Assembly (NCBI RefSeq): GCF_040412425.1
Contig: NC_089766.1
Span: 51,519,297 to 51,583,296, forward strand
Length of the DNA: 64,000 nt
Direction: 5' to 3'
Source of the DNA: Macrobrachium rosenbergii
Taxonomy: Eukaryota; Arthropoda; Malacostraca; Decapoda; Palaemonidae
Each line of letters starts with the position of its first letter. Position 1 is the stretch's first letter. The position numbers were made by a program, and so were the translations under genes. Shown piece after piece: positions 12,761 through 24,761 of this stretch. Under the pieces are notes generated by a model that worked only from the letters and a program-made list of their open reading frames with translations, did no database searches and had not been told where the DNA came from.

Positions 12761-12921
12761 GCCTTATCTTCTTCTTGATTCTTCCAATCATTTTATGTAT
12801 CTATTTCAATATGCTAGTCTTGGGAAGCTCCGCTCAACGTATTTATATCGCTTCGGCCTCGTCGAGGGAATTCGAACCCCAGGTGTCTCTCGCCTCCAGT
12901 GAGGCTATTACCATAACCACT

Positions 12922-12987
<66 letters not shown>
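12685..12987. repeat. Two (GA)n tracts around a tRNA-like segment
   Basis: GA tracts lie at 12685-12755 and 12925-12987. Confidence 0.95.
12846..12925 (-). mobile_element. Possible tRNA-derived SINE head
   Basis: The minus strand has a good T-arm/B box (GGGGTTCGAATTCCC) preceded by an A-box-like TAGTGGTTATGGTAATAG. The anticodon region does not fold convincingly. This looks like a tRNA-derived SINE or tRNA pseudogene and not a working tRNA. Confidence 0.35.
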
Positions 12988-12990
<3 letters not shown>

Positions 12991-13239
12991 GTGGGTAGGA
13001 AAGGTTGGAGGGGTGAGGCAAGAGCGTGGGCGTTTAAGAGTCTGGCTCGGTTAAGAGGCTGACTTCTGAGGTTGATATAATTCCGGGAAATTCTTCCCGG
13101 AGGAATACACAATTAGAATGGTAATTGCTCCTCTGCTGCTAGCGATCGTAGTCGGACGAAGAATGCGCCTGAAGAAGACAGACGAGAAGAAGAAGAAGAC
13201 GGCGATGATGGTGGGATAGAGAAAAGAAATAGATAAAGA

Positions 13240-13346
13240 TGATGATTATTATTATTATTATATTATTTATTCAGTAGATGAAACATATTCATATGGAACA
13301 AGCCCACCAAACGGGCCACTGACTTGAAATTCAAGCTTCCAAAGAA

Positions 13347-13413
<67 letters not shown>

Positions 13414-13592
13414 TCAGTAATGGAACCCTATTCATATGGAACAAGGCCTGACTTGAAATTCGAGCTTCCAAAAAGAATATGGTGTTCATTAGGAAGAAGC
13501 AGGAGGTAGTGAAAGGGGAACACAGAAAGAAGAATTCCCACTCATTAAAAAAAGAAAAAACAAATTAATAAATAGATAACAATGTATTAAAA
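13240..13592 (+). mobile_element. (ATT)n-associated interspersed repeat, two partial copies
   Basis: Two heads of the same repeat, about 13257-13347 and 13413-13592, are separated by a (TTA)n array (13349-13412). Both contain ATTCATATGGAACAAG, ACTTGAAATTC and AGCTTCCAAA. A third, fuller copy is at 30911-31202, also bordered by (AAT)n. The repeat is non-coding. Confidence 0.75.
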
Positions 13593-13599
13593 TACGAGA

Positions 13600-14620
13600 A
13601 GAAGATGAGGATGAAAATAAGGAACTCGTGACTGCGATGATGTTTTGAAGAGAGGAAAGGAACTCTGATGGTGGTAATTACGGTTACAGAAGTCATAACA
13701 CCTTCCCGTGATGATAGCACCAGCGTGAAAATTGCGGCGATGCTGATAAAAATGGCGTTGGTGACAGAGAAAAGGGAAATTATCAAGATAATGATGATGG
13801 GAGAAAAACGTCGCTTTGACAAACAGCTGCAAAAAGGAAAAACTCTAATGATGGTCGAGATTATAGCAGTTACAGATGACGCCGATAGTAACAGTTAGAA
13901 TATAGTTAAGGCAATAACTTGACCTACAGATAATGGCTATATGGAATGACTTAGATGATTTTTATGTATATTATCCTTTTGTCAAAGAAGCCATTCTAGA
14001 AAAACATGAAAACAGTTTAGTCTAACCTGGCATTAAGCATAAGCATCTATATGCATACTGTGTATGCATACATATACCCACGAATATTTACAGTCCTGTA
14101 CGGAAAGTTCTACCAGCGTGTTTTGAGTCACATACCCTACGGGTGCATAAGAGGAGAACTGTGCATAAGGAGACGACTGTCTCACCAGGAGACGAACAAT
14201 TCGTCATTGGTGTTAGGTCTCTTCTTCTTCTTCTTCTTCTTCCTCCCAATAGCCCCAGGACATTGGCCTTCCTGCCAGCCATCTGTCCACAGATGGTTGG
14301 ACATTTGTAACTGTTGGCCATCTGCCAGTGCTGTGGTTTTGATCTATGTCGTTTGTGGCACCCAGCTTCACTCACGGTGCCGTCTCTGCGACATTGTTCT
14401 CCTGTAGCTGAAGCCACGCTCTCGCAGGCTTCGGTTGGGCTGCCGGAAGCGTTTCATTGTCTGTGTCTTTTTCCTTCCTTATCCTGTCCTATCTCTGTCT
14501 GTCTGTTTGTCTGGTTACGTACCTACCCGTACGTGCGGACACATTGCGCATTAATGATTGGGGTCGCGGGTACACGTTCGCGACGTATTTTCTGTAAGAA
14601 ATCATTCATGCAAAAGGGAA
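13600..14620. other. No gene seen
   Basis: ATG/GAT-rich simple sequence to 13,900, then unique sequence with a short (TTC)n at about 14220-14243. The open frames on both strands across 14050-14420 lack recognisable domains and are probably spurious. Confidence 0.5.
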
Positions 14621-14626
14621 AAAAAG

Positions 14627-14629
<3 letters not shown>

Positions 14630-14690
<61 letters not shown>
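14630..14690. repeat. (CT)n microsatellite
   Basis: About 30 units. Confidence 0.98.
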
Positions 14691-14695
<5 letters not shown>

Positions 14696-14764
14696 CGCAC
14701 GCAAACATTTGTTCTTTGTCTTTGCTATTGGTAAACTAATTAGGGCGAGACTGCGTTTCCGAAG

Positions 14765-15187
14765 TGCTGAGTTTTAGTTTCCTGCAAAAGAAAACTATTG
14801 TGCCGGCTTTATCTATCCGTCCGCTCTTATTTCTGCCCGCACGTTTTCTGTCCGCCCTCAGATCTTAAAAACTACTGAGGCTAGAGGGCTGCAAATTGGT
14901 ATGTTGATCATCCACCCTCCAGTCATCAAACATACCAAATTGTAGCCCTCTCGCTCAGTAGTTTTCATTTTATTTAAGGTTAGTTAGCCATAATCGTGCT
15001 CTGGCAACGATATAGGATATGCCACCACCGAGCCGTGGTTAAAGTTTCATGGGCCGCGGCTCATACAGCATTATACCGAGACCACCGAAAGGTAGATCTG
15101 TTTTCGGTGGCCTTGATTATACGCTGTAGCGGCTGGACAGAAAACTCGATTGCGCCGAAGAAACTACGGCGCGTTTTGACTTGTTTG
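14765..15187 (+). mobile_element. Hairpin-rich non-autonomous repeat, copy 1
   Basis: About 420 bp, also present in reverse orientation at 56274-56690. It contains one long hairpin: TACTGAGGCTAGAGGGCTGC pairs with its complement about 65 bp on, around the ACATACCAA/TTGGTATGT arms. A second hairpin is formed by GAGACCACCGAAA and TTTTCGGTGGCC, and a terminal GCGCCG/CGGCGC stem lies near 15158-15178. It has no coding capacity. The terminal stem near one end is reminiscent of Helitron ends, but the expected CTRR terminus was not seen, so the class is open. Confidence 0.7.
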
Positions 15188-15427
15188 TTGTTGAGCCTGA
15201 TGTATATGAGCTGTGTTCTTCCTTCTTTTATATGGTTTACATTGAGACTGAGTTCCTACATATTCAGTGTATTCTCGATGCCCTTAATATCAACAACTCC
15301 TAAGAACAGAACCTTGAAGAACACCCTGGAAGAACGGGAAGAGGAACAGATGTTTGTGTTGTCAGCAACTATAGATAGAGATACTATATCCTTCTATATC
15401 TGTTATAACTCTTATTTCATGGTCTGT

Positions 15428-16072
15428 TGAAAGATCATATAGGTCTATGTGTCGAAAGATCACATAGGTCTGTGTGTCGAAAGATCACATAGGTCTGTGT
15501 GTCGAAAGATCACATAGGTCTGTGTGTCGAAAGATCACATAGGTCTATGTGTCGAAAGATCACATAGGTCTGTGTGTCGAAAGATCGCATAGGTCTATGT
15601 GTCGAAAGATCACATAGGTCTATGTGTCGAAAGATCACATAGGTCTATGTGTCGAAAGATCACATTGGTCTGTGTGTCGAAAGATCATATAGGTCTCTGT
15701 ATCGAAAGATCACATAGTCTATGTGTCGAAATATCGTTTAGGTCTACCTTCACATAGTCTATGTGTCGAAATATCGTTTAGGTCTATGTATCGAAAGATC
15801 GTATAGGTCTCTGTGTCGAAAGATCGTATAGGTCTATGTGTCGAAAGATCGTATGGAAAGATCACATAGGTCTATGTGTCGAAAGATCACGTAGGTCTAT
15901 GTGTCGAAAGCTCATACAGGTCTGTGTGTCGAATGATCGTATAGGTCTTTGTCGAAAGATCATATAGGTCTGTGTCGAAAGCTCACATAGGTCTATGCAT
16001 CGAAAGACCATATAGGTCTATGTGTCGAAAGACCATATAGGTCTATTTGTCGAAAGATCGTATAGGTCTAAG
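15428..16072. repeat. 25-bp minisatellite, about 27 units
   Basis: Tandem units built from GAAAGATC, ACATAGGTCT and RTGTGTC. Units 2-10 at the left are nearly identical. The right half shows substitutions (ATATCGTTTA), truncated units and a small higher-order duplication around 15711-15786. The array contains no conserved spacers and no open frame of interest. Confidence 0.95.
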
Positions 16073-16074
16073 TA

Positions 16075-16579
16075 AACTCGACAGCCTGTTCCCTCTAGAA
16101 GCAACGGCTTTGTCTACGAGCACAAACAATCATATGACCTATACTCATGTGAGATTTAGTGCCAAAATAATTTCAGCCCTCGGAACAGGTGACTGGTATG
16201 TATGTCTGCACTCACTCATTCCCCGTGTGCGTTCTGCTGACAGCCGAGAACGCACAGGCAGAAGTAATAAATTATATATAGACTCGTATTTTAACTAAAA
16301 AAAGAGGAAAACAAAAAAGCCTTCCGTGTTGCATTCCTTCATTTTGTATATTTAGTTGATTTTGATTATTGCGAGGTCTAAAATGTTCAATTTCATCCGT
16401 ATTTTGTAATATATTCAAATATTCGCGTAATTGTTCGTGGGCACAAATCTGTTATTATAATGACTAATATGCGAAAATAAATAATATAACGGCGAGAAAG
16501 GATGTATAACAGTGTTCATTTGAAAGAAAAACAAACTGTAAATATATAATTAAATTGACCTTTTTCCCACTTGATTGCC

Positions 16580-16580
<1 letters not shown>
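16075..16580. other. No gene seen
   Basis: AT-rich flank of the minisatellite with no recognised feature. Confidence 0.6.

Positions 16581-16583
<3 letters not shown>

Positions 16584-16656
<73 letters not shown>
16584..16656. repeat. (CT)n microsatellite
   Basis: About 36 units. Confidence 0.98.
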
Positions 16657-16659
<3 letters not shown>

Positions 16660-17118
16660 AAGTAGTCAGTTATAGGATGAACAGGTGACAGGTGTCATTT
16701 TTTTCTCTCAGGCTTCTTAATTATGATCCTTGTGTTCGCGAATGTTTAGTTGGTTTCTTCTGCTCGCGTTTGTCTCAGTTTTCTATTTATATATTTATTG
16801 ACTTATATATCTCTTTAATTATTTATTTCTCAGCGCGCTCAAATAACAGACAGGGTGAATATCGTAGTCCTTATTATACCAGTATGCTAACTTAATCGTT
16901 GTTATTTATAGCTATTTATATAATCTGTCATATGAGCCAAGATACGATGCTTTTGGCAACTTTAGCGAACCAGTGAATATCACAATTCCTATTAGATCTG
17001 GCGGTATTGCTTGTATTTATAGAACCAATCAGGACCGAAACATCGCTTGATTTGGGCATCGATGAGACCTTTAAATGGGGTGGCTTGGGAGGGCAGTGTC
17101 CTTATGAAATTCATAAGG

Positions 17119-17119
<1 letters not shown>

Positions 17120-17199
<80 letters not shown>

Positions 17200-17244
17200 T
17201 TTTTCGGAATTGGTATACAGCATAATACAGGTAAGCAAACAGAG

Positions 17245-17306
<62 letters not shown>
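17120..17306. repeat. (AT)n then (CT)n
   Basis: AT tract at 17120-17196 and CT tract at 17247-17306, 50 bp apart. Confidence 0.98.
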
Positions 17307-17311
<5 letters not shown>

Positions 17312-17411
17312 TAGCCCAAAGACTGTAAATTATGTAGGTAGCATAAAAGACGCCAAGGCTATGTAACTATACAATCTGGAAACTGAAGCTGTTACGTAGT
17401 CTGCGTGGGTG

Positions 17412-17414
<3 letters not shown>

Positions 17415-17485
<71 letters not shown>
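17415..17485. repeat. (CT)n microsatellite
   Basis: About 35 units. Confidence 0.98.
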
Positions 17486-17487
<2 letters not shown>

Positions 17488-17630
17488 GGCTGTTTCTGTT
17501 TCTCTGTTAGGACCAAAGCTGGCAGAGGGATGGGTAGGTTGAATAGGGCAGCGATATGTGATGGAATTCTGAGAAGGGCTGCTTATTTGGTGTTTATCTG
17601 GAGAGGGTGGTGCTATTTGCTTCCTTTTCC

Positions 17631-17632
<2 letters not shown>

Positions 17633-17686
<54 letters not shown>
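17633..17686. repeat. (CT)n microsatellite
   Basis: About 26 units. This is the third CT tract within 500 bp. Confidence 0.98.
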
Positions 17687-17689
<3 letters not shown>

Positions 17690-19420
17690 GCCGAGTTTCA
17701 ACAGAAAATAAGTCCGACTCGTTTTAACGAACATATTTTCTTTCCACGCCAAGTGAATTTTGAGAGGCCGTGTATGCGCCGAATTATGAAGGCGTCTTTG
17801 CTCAAAGGTGCCTTAATTAGCACATACCTCCCATGATTTTGTGTGGGCCAATTGGAATCCGCCGCTGGGCTTGAAGCAAGGCTATTGGTGCTTTCGACGT
17901 CTTACCAAAGCTCCCTTCTTATTTCTCGTCTCTCATTTCCATCCCCAGGCCCAATCCTTGGTTCATACCGAGGGTTCTGGCTTGGTCTAGCATTTCATTC
18001 CTTTATTTCGAGAAACTGTAATTTATTCCATGTTTTGTGGCCACTCGTATCGGTGTACGTTTGCTAGGTACTCGAGTGTCTCCTTTCATTTACTCTGCGT
18101 CACACAGTGTTTATATGAAAGAGTCTGTCAAAAAATAAAGAAGTAAACTTCCAATCTCTCTCTCTCTCTCGAGAAGGGAGGCCCCGTAGATGGGTATGGC
18201 AGACGCAGACGCCACTAGGATAGTCGGTTTGTTTACTTTACGAACCCGAGTTTCTTCTTCTTCTTCTTCTTCGTCTTCCTCTTCCTCTAGTTAGCTTTGA
18301 AACTGTCAAAATAAAACCTTGGTGAAAAGATAGACGATCCGTAGTTTTCCTTTCATTTCAGTGAGACCTTGAATAAGTAACATTAACAGAGTTACAGTGT
18401 CGAGAATCTTGTTTTCTTGAAGCGAGGGAATACTGATTAGTCTGAAAAGTGTGTGTGTGTAAAGGTGCTTCTACTGAAACTTGAGGGACAGAGTTACTGA
18501 TGAACGAAGGGACCAAGTTGTATTATTATTATTTATTTATTATTGCTCGGGTTTTTACCTTAAACTGAGGAAGAAAAGATGACAGCAAAGAACACGTGAC
18601 AAAATCAGTACCTTTTCAATTGAACGTAATATCTATCCGTGTATTTTACTTGCGTTTGTCACAGCAGAAATCTCTATATTCCCAGGCAGTGGCCAGCCTT
18701 TGTTACCAATAGCCCCTATATAATAATTCGAGAAACGCCATGTCGATCCTTTCTCATACTGCCATCATCTTTGGCGTAATAGGAGCACTAGTATATTAAC
18801 GATCAATGGTAAATAGCCTATAAGTAGATAAATATAATAAAAAATATTAATGAGCAAGTGTGTGGAAAGCAAACAGATTTGTGTTTGTTGTACAAAGAAT
18901 GAAAGAACTCATTTTTTCAGGTAAATATTTCTGTGCCCTGTTTTGAAAGACTTTCATGTGATGATGTAAAACTGCATTTCTAAAAAATGGAGGTGGATCA
19001 AAAGGTGTTATTCAATGAGGAGATCAAGAATTTTTTCACGGTCTTCTTTTGTTGCGACTTTGTTTAAATGTGAAGTTAAACAATCAGCCATTATATTAAA
19101 ACATTGATCAGCCAGAGGAAAGAATAGCAAGTTAATGACGAAGCAAAACAATGTAATAAACAAGGAAAACAGATAAATTTGACGTAAAAGATGTTAAGAG
19201 TATCTGATGGAATACGAAGGAATAAAGAAAAAAAGCGAAGGAACTGAGTGGTGAATATAAAAAAAAAAAACTGCGGAAAGGAAACAGGAAATGAAGAGTG
19301 AAAAAGGAAGACGAAGTGATGATAAATGAATGAGAAAAAGCCAAACCCAACTAAGAAATGTATGAGAACCCCGCAGGAAGATCGTTTTGGCTCTAAAGGT
19401 GGTTGGCGACTGACGGTGGT
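17690..19420. other. No gene seen
   Basis: The longest stretch in the left half without a long microsatellite. It carries only a short (TTC)n near 18250 and short AT-rich runs. No coding exon was recognised. Confidence 0.55.
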
Positions 19421-19427
19421 AGGAAGG

Positions 19428-19502
19428 GAGGAGGAGGAGGAGGAGGAGGAGGAGGAAGAAGGCCGTGGCAAACATACATCCGGGTTCACGACCTACTCCC
19501 TC

Positions 19503-19557
<55 letters not shown>
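19428..19557. repeat. (GGA)n and (CT)n microsatellites
   Basis: GGA at about 19428-19456 and CT at about 19509-19557. Confidence 0.95.
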
Positions 19558-19562
<5 letters not shown>

Positions 19563-19819
19563 AGCTGCCATTTAATCACATATTTTGCCTTATCTTCTGT
19601 TCATGCCATATACTTCCCTACATCACTTACTCTGTTCTTTAGTAATTATCTTGGTTTTTTCGTAGTTCTTTCCTTCCTTGCTAACCTGTTGAATAATCTA
19701 AATTTATTATCGTGTTTATGTTCTTCTCCCTCCGAGTGATGGACCGCAGGGCTTTTGAAAAGCCTCGTTGTTCCCAACACCAGTGGGACTGTTGTGTTCC
19801 TCGTCATATTCACTGAATG

Positions 19820-19820
<1 letters not shown>

Positions 19821-19868
<48 letters not shown>
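19821..19868. repeat. (CT)n microsatellite
   Basis: About 24 units. Confidence 0.97.
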
Positions 19869-19871
<3 letters not shown>

Positions 19872-20027
19872 CATGTTTTTGTTTGCCTTTTTACACTTCT
19901 TTCTCTCTCTTTCTCCACATTCAGAGTGTTATTTATTCTTTCGTCGGTTTTGTTTACCACCAGCATCTCAGCCATACAGTTTTGGTTTAAACAAAACCAA
20001 CAGCGTGTTGTATTCATACGATTGTAT

Positions 20028-20120
20028 GTATGTGTGTGTGTGTGTGTGTGTTTTTCGCGTGTGCATCGTTACTGATTGTTCAAGGTGATAAACACATGCT
20101 TTCACGTACAACAGGCGTAC

Positions 20121-20198
<78 letters not shown>
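20028..20198. repeat. (GT)n and (TA)n microsatellites
   Basis: A short GT run at 20034-20052 and a TA tract at 20125-20198. Confidence 0.96.
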
Positions 20199-20202
<4 letters not shown>

Positions 20203-20324
20203 GATCAGTCATTCTTAACATTCGCTTTTAAAATTCCGTGAGGCGCTCCTATCGTCTTTGGTTATCAAGCCCCTGTTTTGGTTTAATAAGCTAAAGGAAA
20301 AAAGAATGTTGATAGGATTATTTC

Positions 20325-20328
<4 letters not shown>

Positions 20329-20393
<65 letters not shown>

Positions 20394-20526
20394 CGGAACA
20401 CACTCCGTCATACCTGAGGCGAAGAAGGCATGTGGTCTTTCTCATTCTCTTGTTAATGCTCTGCCAGCCATCCGAAACTTAGAATAAAGCTGAATGTAAT
20501 AGGCAGGAAGAGAGGTTCAGTTGTGA

Positions 20527-20594
<68 letters not shown>
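20329..20594. repeat. Two (CT)n microsatellites
   Basis: CT tracts at 20329-20388 and 20529-20594. Confidence 0.98.
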
Positions 20595-20597
<3 letters not shown>

Positions 20598-20705
20598 TAT
20601 TATGATGTACACGATTCATAATCGCAGTAAATACTTTTGAACGAATACAATAATTTTTCCTGTGTGGTATCTGAGTCGTGGCGTTAATACTACAGTTATT
20701 TAACA

Positions 20706-20708
20706 TTA

Positions 20709-20792
<84 letters not shown>

Positions 20793-20803
20793 TGTGTGTG
20801 TGT
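20706..20803. repeat. (AT)n then (GT)n compound microsatellite
   Basis: AT to about 20789, followed directly by a short GT run. Confidence 0.97.
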
Positions 20804-21239
20804 GAAACGCAATTGTTGACACATGATGAGCATGAAATGTATGACAAGCAACAAAAAATAAGAATTTAAAGTGTGATAAGGATTCCATTTTTTCTTTGCG
20901 TGGCATGTTATACGCACATATGTGTGTGTGTGCGCGCGCGCGATCGGGCGCGAATAACTCGCCTGATGTATATCCATTCATAAAAGAACGTCATACACTA
21001 TCCCTTGGTAGAACACAATGACGTTCTATAGACTAGCGCGTATTATGTGAATATATTAGGAGGGACCCTAATGTACCTCGGAGTGCGTCCACTCTCATGC
21101 GCGCGCGCACACGCGCACACATTCATATGAGGATCGACTAAGGAATGTATATAGGATCCAGGCTTTATGGAGTTGGCCCCAGGCTGCTTCACCTGTTCCG
21201 CAGACTAGCACACCTTAGACGCTTGAGCTCACAAGGTCG

Positions 21240-21241
<2 letters not shown>

Positions 21242-21300
<59 letters not shown>
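21242..21300. repeat. (CT)n microsatellite
   Basis: About 29 units. Confidence 0.98.
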
Positions 21301-21303
<3 letters not shown>

Positions 21304-21585
21304 CGTTTCTACTCCGTTGTTTGCCTTGGAGAGATTTTTTTTTTCTGTCTTACTTATACACTATTTCTTTTGTGGACGTCCGGTCGTAGAACTCGGTTAC
21401 ACTGACGAGAAGAGGAGCCTAGTGACTTCTGATGTCATTGTTTTTAAGAAGTCCGCTTATTCTCAGGTCAGCAATACAAAGACACGGTGGCTTTGAAGGA
21501 AGCAGCGGAAATCCCATCCGTCCTCGCGCGGAATAGAATCCGGGACTTTTCTTGCTATACCAAGGTGAGAGTAGTACCGCAAAAC

Positions 21586-21588
<3 letters not shown>

Positions 21589-21650
<62 letters not shown>
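21589..21650. repeat. (GA)n microsatellite
   Basis: About 30 units. A shorter imperfect GA run follows at about 21749-21773. Confidence 0.98.
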
Positions 21651-21653
<3 letters not shown>

Positions 21654-21960
21654 CTTACCTATCACTAGCATTTCAATCCCACCCTTAGTGATGGGATCAC
21701 TTCTTTTAAAAGCCTATCTTGTTAGATTTCACCTAGTGATATATATATAGAGAGAGAGAGAAAGAGAGAGAGAGGTGTCTTTGTTTAGGGATCCCTGCAA
21801 CGGGTCTTCTGGGGGCAGCTTTGTTCCACACATGCCCAGGTCACACAAGACGCCCTTCTTTGTCTGGGCACTTGGCGTAAGAGGTGGTATGCTTTGTTAA
21901 GTGCTGGCAACAGTTTGCCGTCATCGAGGCCTAGTCTGTTCATTACCCAGAATGATGCGA

Positions 21961-21962
<2 letters not shown>

Positions 21963-22052
<90 letters not shown>
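21963..22052. repeat. (AT)n microsatellite
   Basis: About 45 units. Confidence 0.98.
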
Positions 22053-22053
<1 letters not shown>

Positions 22054-22179
22054 CGAAACCACTGTTTTTGTGTTGGTTAGACTCTTGAAGTTATGTTGAT
22101 TTAAAAAAATTTATTGCTTTTGAAGTCTTTAATTGGATGCTCTCTTTTTGCCCAGTAAGCAGTAAATGTGATAATTCTG

Positions 22180-22181
<2 letters not shown>

Positions 22182-22259
<78 letters not shown>

Positions 22260-22281
22260 ATGTATATATATATATATATAC
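22182..22281. repeat. (AT)n microsatellite, interrupted
   Basis: An AT tract with a GTGTATG interruption near 22256. Confidence 0.97.
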
Positions 22282-22309
22282 ACCTATGTATAAATGAATG
22301 AAGAAAGAC

Positions 22310-22560
22310 TGAACCAGGAAAGCATGAGACCTCCCATTGTTGGGCCCCGTATCAGGCGTTCATCTCCCCCTATTGAGGGAACCCGGATTCGATTCTCGGG
22401 AGATGTGGTGAGGTATGGGCACGTTTCTCTCAACGTCGCCCCAGTGAAATAGAGACATGGTGGTCAGCCGACTGTAGCGGGTTGCAGACAAGGTTGAGAA
22501 GGGTATTGCACTCGCAGCCAGATACCAGAACATTACTAGTTAGTAGGTGGGGAGACAGAC
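22310..22560 (+). mobile_element. Possible tRNA-derived SINE
   Basis: A GGATTCGATTCTCGGG block near 22385 resembles a T-arm/B box. It is preceded by GGCGTTCATCTCC at plausible distance and followed by about 150 bp of non-tRNA sequence. No tail or target duplication was confirmed, so the assignment is weak. Confidence 0.3.
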
Positions 22561-22587
22561 AGACAGAAATCCATTCATAAAATTAAC

Positions 22588-22889
22588 AAGGGGGGTAGTG
22601 CCCCTCAGTGCACCTCATGCGGTGCACTGTAGGCATTACATAAGGTTCTGTGCAGCGTGCCTTCGGCCCCTAGCTGCAACCCCTTTCGTTCCTTTTACTG
22701 TACCTCCTTTCGTATTCTCTTTCTTCCATCTTACTTTCCATCGTCTCCTAACAATCGATTCATAGTGCAACTGCGAGGTCTCCCTCCTGTTACACCTTTC
22801 AAACATATATAATGTCAATTTCCGTTTCAGCGCTGAATGACCTTGTAGGTCTCAGTGCTTGGCCTTTGGCCTAAATTCTATATTTAGTT

Positions 22890-22952
<63 letters not shown>
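22588..22952 (+). mobile_element. SINE-like interspersed repeat, copy B, with 3' (CT)n
   Basis: A full copy of the family seen at 10005-10292. Its head carries the palindrome TGCACCTCATGCGGTGCA, the middle TTTTACTGTACCTCC, and the tail GCTTGGCCTTTGGCCTAAATTC. A (CT)n tract (22893-22952) follows immediately after its 3' end. Confidence 0.8.
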
Positions 22953-22955
<3 letters not shown>

Positions 22956-23331
22956 CAGAACGCAGCCAAAATGTCTTGAGCAGCTGTGGCCTGAGACCGT
23001 AAAAAAGGAAGACTTTGCTGCGAACGTCAGCCTCGGGCCTCAGGGCAGCACGAAGTCACGGGTAAGGTCGCGAGAGAGGTTAAAAAGAGGTCAAGTTCGG
23101 ATCAGACGTCTTGATCGGGTCGTAGGAGGAACTGTTGACCGTGTGAAATAGAAATAGAAGTGTCATTTAGGTGGCCTTTATAATAACACGCTGCTTTTGT
23201 GAATGGGTCCATTTTTTGGTTATATGGGGAACCATATTAAAAGGTGATGTTTTTCCAACATCTGACATTTTTGGGTCTTTCAGATTAAGGGTTCTAACAA
23301 ATAGGTCATTTTCCCACGTCACTGTTGCACT

Positions 23332-23646
23332 TAACCTTGTAGGGGGCATTGCCGTGAGTGCACCTCACATGATGCGCTGTAGGCATTACTTAAGGGTCTT
23401 TGCAGCGTCCCTTCGGCCCCTAGCTGCAACCTCTCTCATTTCTTTTACTGTACCTTCGTTCATAATCTATTTCTTCCATCTGACTTTCCACCGTCTTCTA
23501 ACAATTGACTCGTAGTGCAACTGCGAGGTTTTCCTCCTGTTACACCTTTGTAACCTTACAGTCAGTTTCCCTTTCAGCGCTGAATGAACTCATAGGTCCC
23601 AGCGCTTGGCCTTTGGACTAAATTCTATATTCTGTTCTATTCTGTT
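23332..23646 (+). mobile_element. SINE-like interspersed repeat, copy C
   Basis: A full copy, in the same orientation as copy B and 450 bp downstream. The head and tail blocks are well conserved (GCGCTGAATGAACTCATAGG, CAGCGCTTGGCCTTTGG) and it ends in TTCTATATTCTG. Confidence 0.8.
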
Positions 23647-23649
23647 GCA

Positions 23650-24251
23650 ATTAAATTGTGACGTCACATCCATGTGATCATAAACGCTTCCAACCCAGTT
23701 AACTGTATGGAAATCCTACAACCTTCCAAGACACAGTATAGTTAATCTCGCGTGAAGGATTTTTAAATAGGTAATTTTCTTCTTTTATTACTAAAATCTT
23801 TTTTTATTACTGTCACACAATGATGCCTTTGCGTGACATGAGAGTTACACGGTCATAAAAGTTTCCAACCTATTCAGTTGTATGGAACAATGAATTTGTT
23901 TTCCAGTGCGCGTCACTCAGCCCTGCACAACACACCACGGCCAAAGTAGGGATGAAAAGATTGGTCACTTTTGACTTCGACCACTCTTGCGATGACGGTC
24001 CTTTATGACGTTTCATTACAGTATGGTCACGTTTTTTAAATTTGACAGCTGGGGCAAATGATTTTAAACACAAACATATATATACACTATATGTATGTAT
24101 GTATGTATGTATATACACAATATTACATGACTAAGTATTAGGGTGTGTATTTGGCGTTGTTTATCAAGTTAAACATTTTTCATAATGGTTATTTATGAAA
24201 ACCAAGATTGTTTAGGAATAAAATATTAATTTTGGTTGATTTTTGCACCCT

Positions 24252-24255
<4 letters not shown>
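23650..24255. other. No gene seen
   Basis: AT-rich sequence with a short (ATGT)n at about 24090-24110. Confidence 0.6.
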
Positions 24256-24256
<1 letters not shown>

Positions 24257-24282
<26 letters not shown>

Positions 24283-24385
24283 GGATATGTGAATATGACA
24301 TAATGTAAAATATAATAAAGTTACTTGTAATGTTCAGTATTTTGCTCATGAAGTGACATCGTTATAATCTTTTAAATATTCATGG

Positions 24386-24464
<79 letters not shown>

Positions 24465-24523
24465 ATTCCCTAGGTTTGGCTGGAAGATTTAAGCGAAATT
24501 TAAACACAATGGAAAAATAATAA

Positions 24524-24582
<59 letters not shown>
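24257..24582. repeat. (CT)n, (GA)n and (AT)n microsatellites
   Basis: CT at 24259-24282, GA at 24389-24462 and AT at 24529-24582. The CT and GA tracts form an inverted pair. Confidence 0.97.
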
Positions 24583-24586
<4 letters not shown>

Positions 24587-24761
24587 GTAGTTATTTATGA
24601 ATGTTTTTTTGTTTGTTTTTCTGTTTGTGAACTTTTATATTGAAATATTCCTTTCCTCCCTCAAAACGAGGCAAGAGGAAGACAGCAGTTGACATTACCT
24701 GTGAAGATTTAGATCAACTTGGGATCAACTTTCTCTGACTTTTCTCCCCATGTTCTTGACG

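Noticed and set aside
12846..12925. Functional tRNA gene on the minus strand
   Set aside because: The B box and T arm are good, but the acceptor and anticodon arms do not form. Reported only as a tRNA-derived element.
14051..14420. Overlapping long frames on both strands
   Set aside because: Open on both strands with no domain, and low-complexity residues from the (TTC)n tract.
15428..16072. CRISPR-like array
   Set aside because: The 25-bp units abut directly with no unique spacers, and the genome is eukaryotic. It is a minisatellite.
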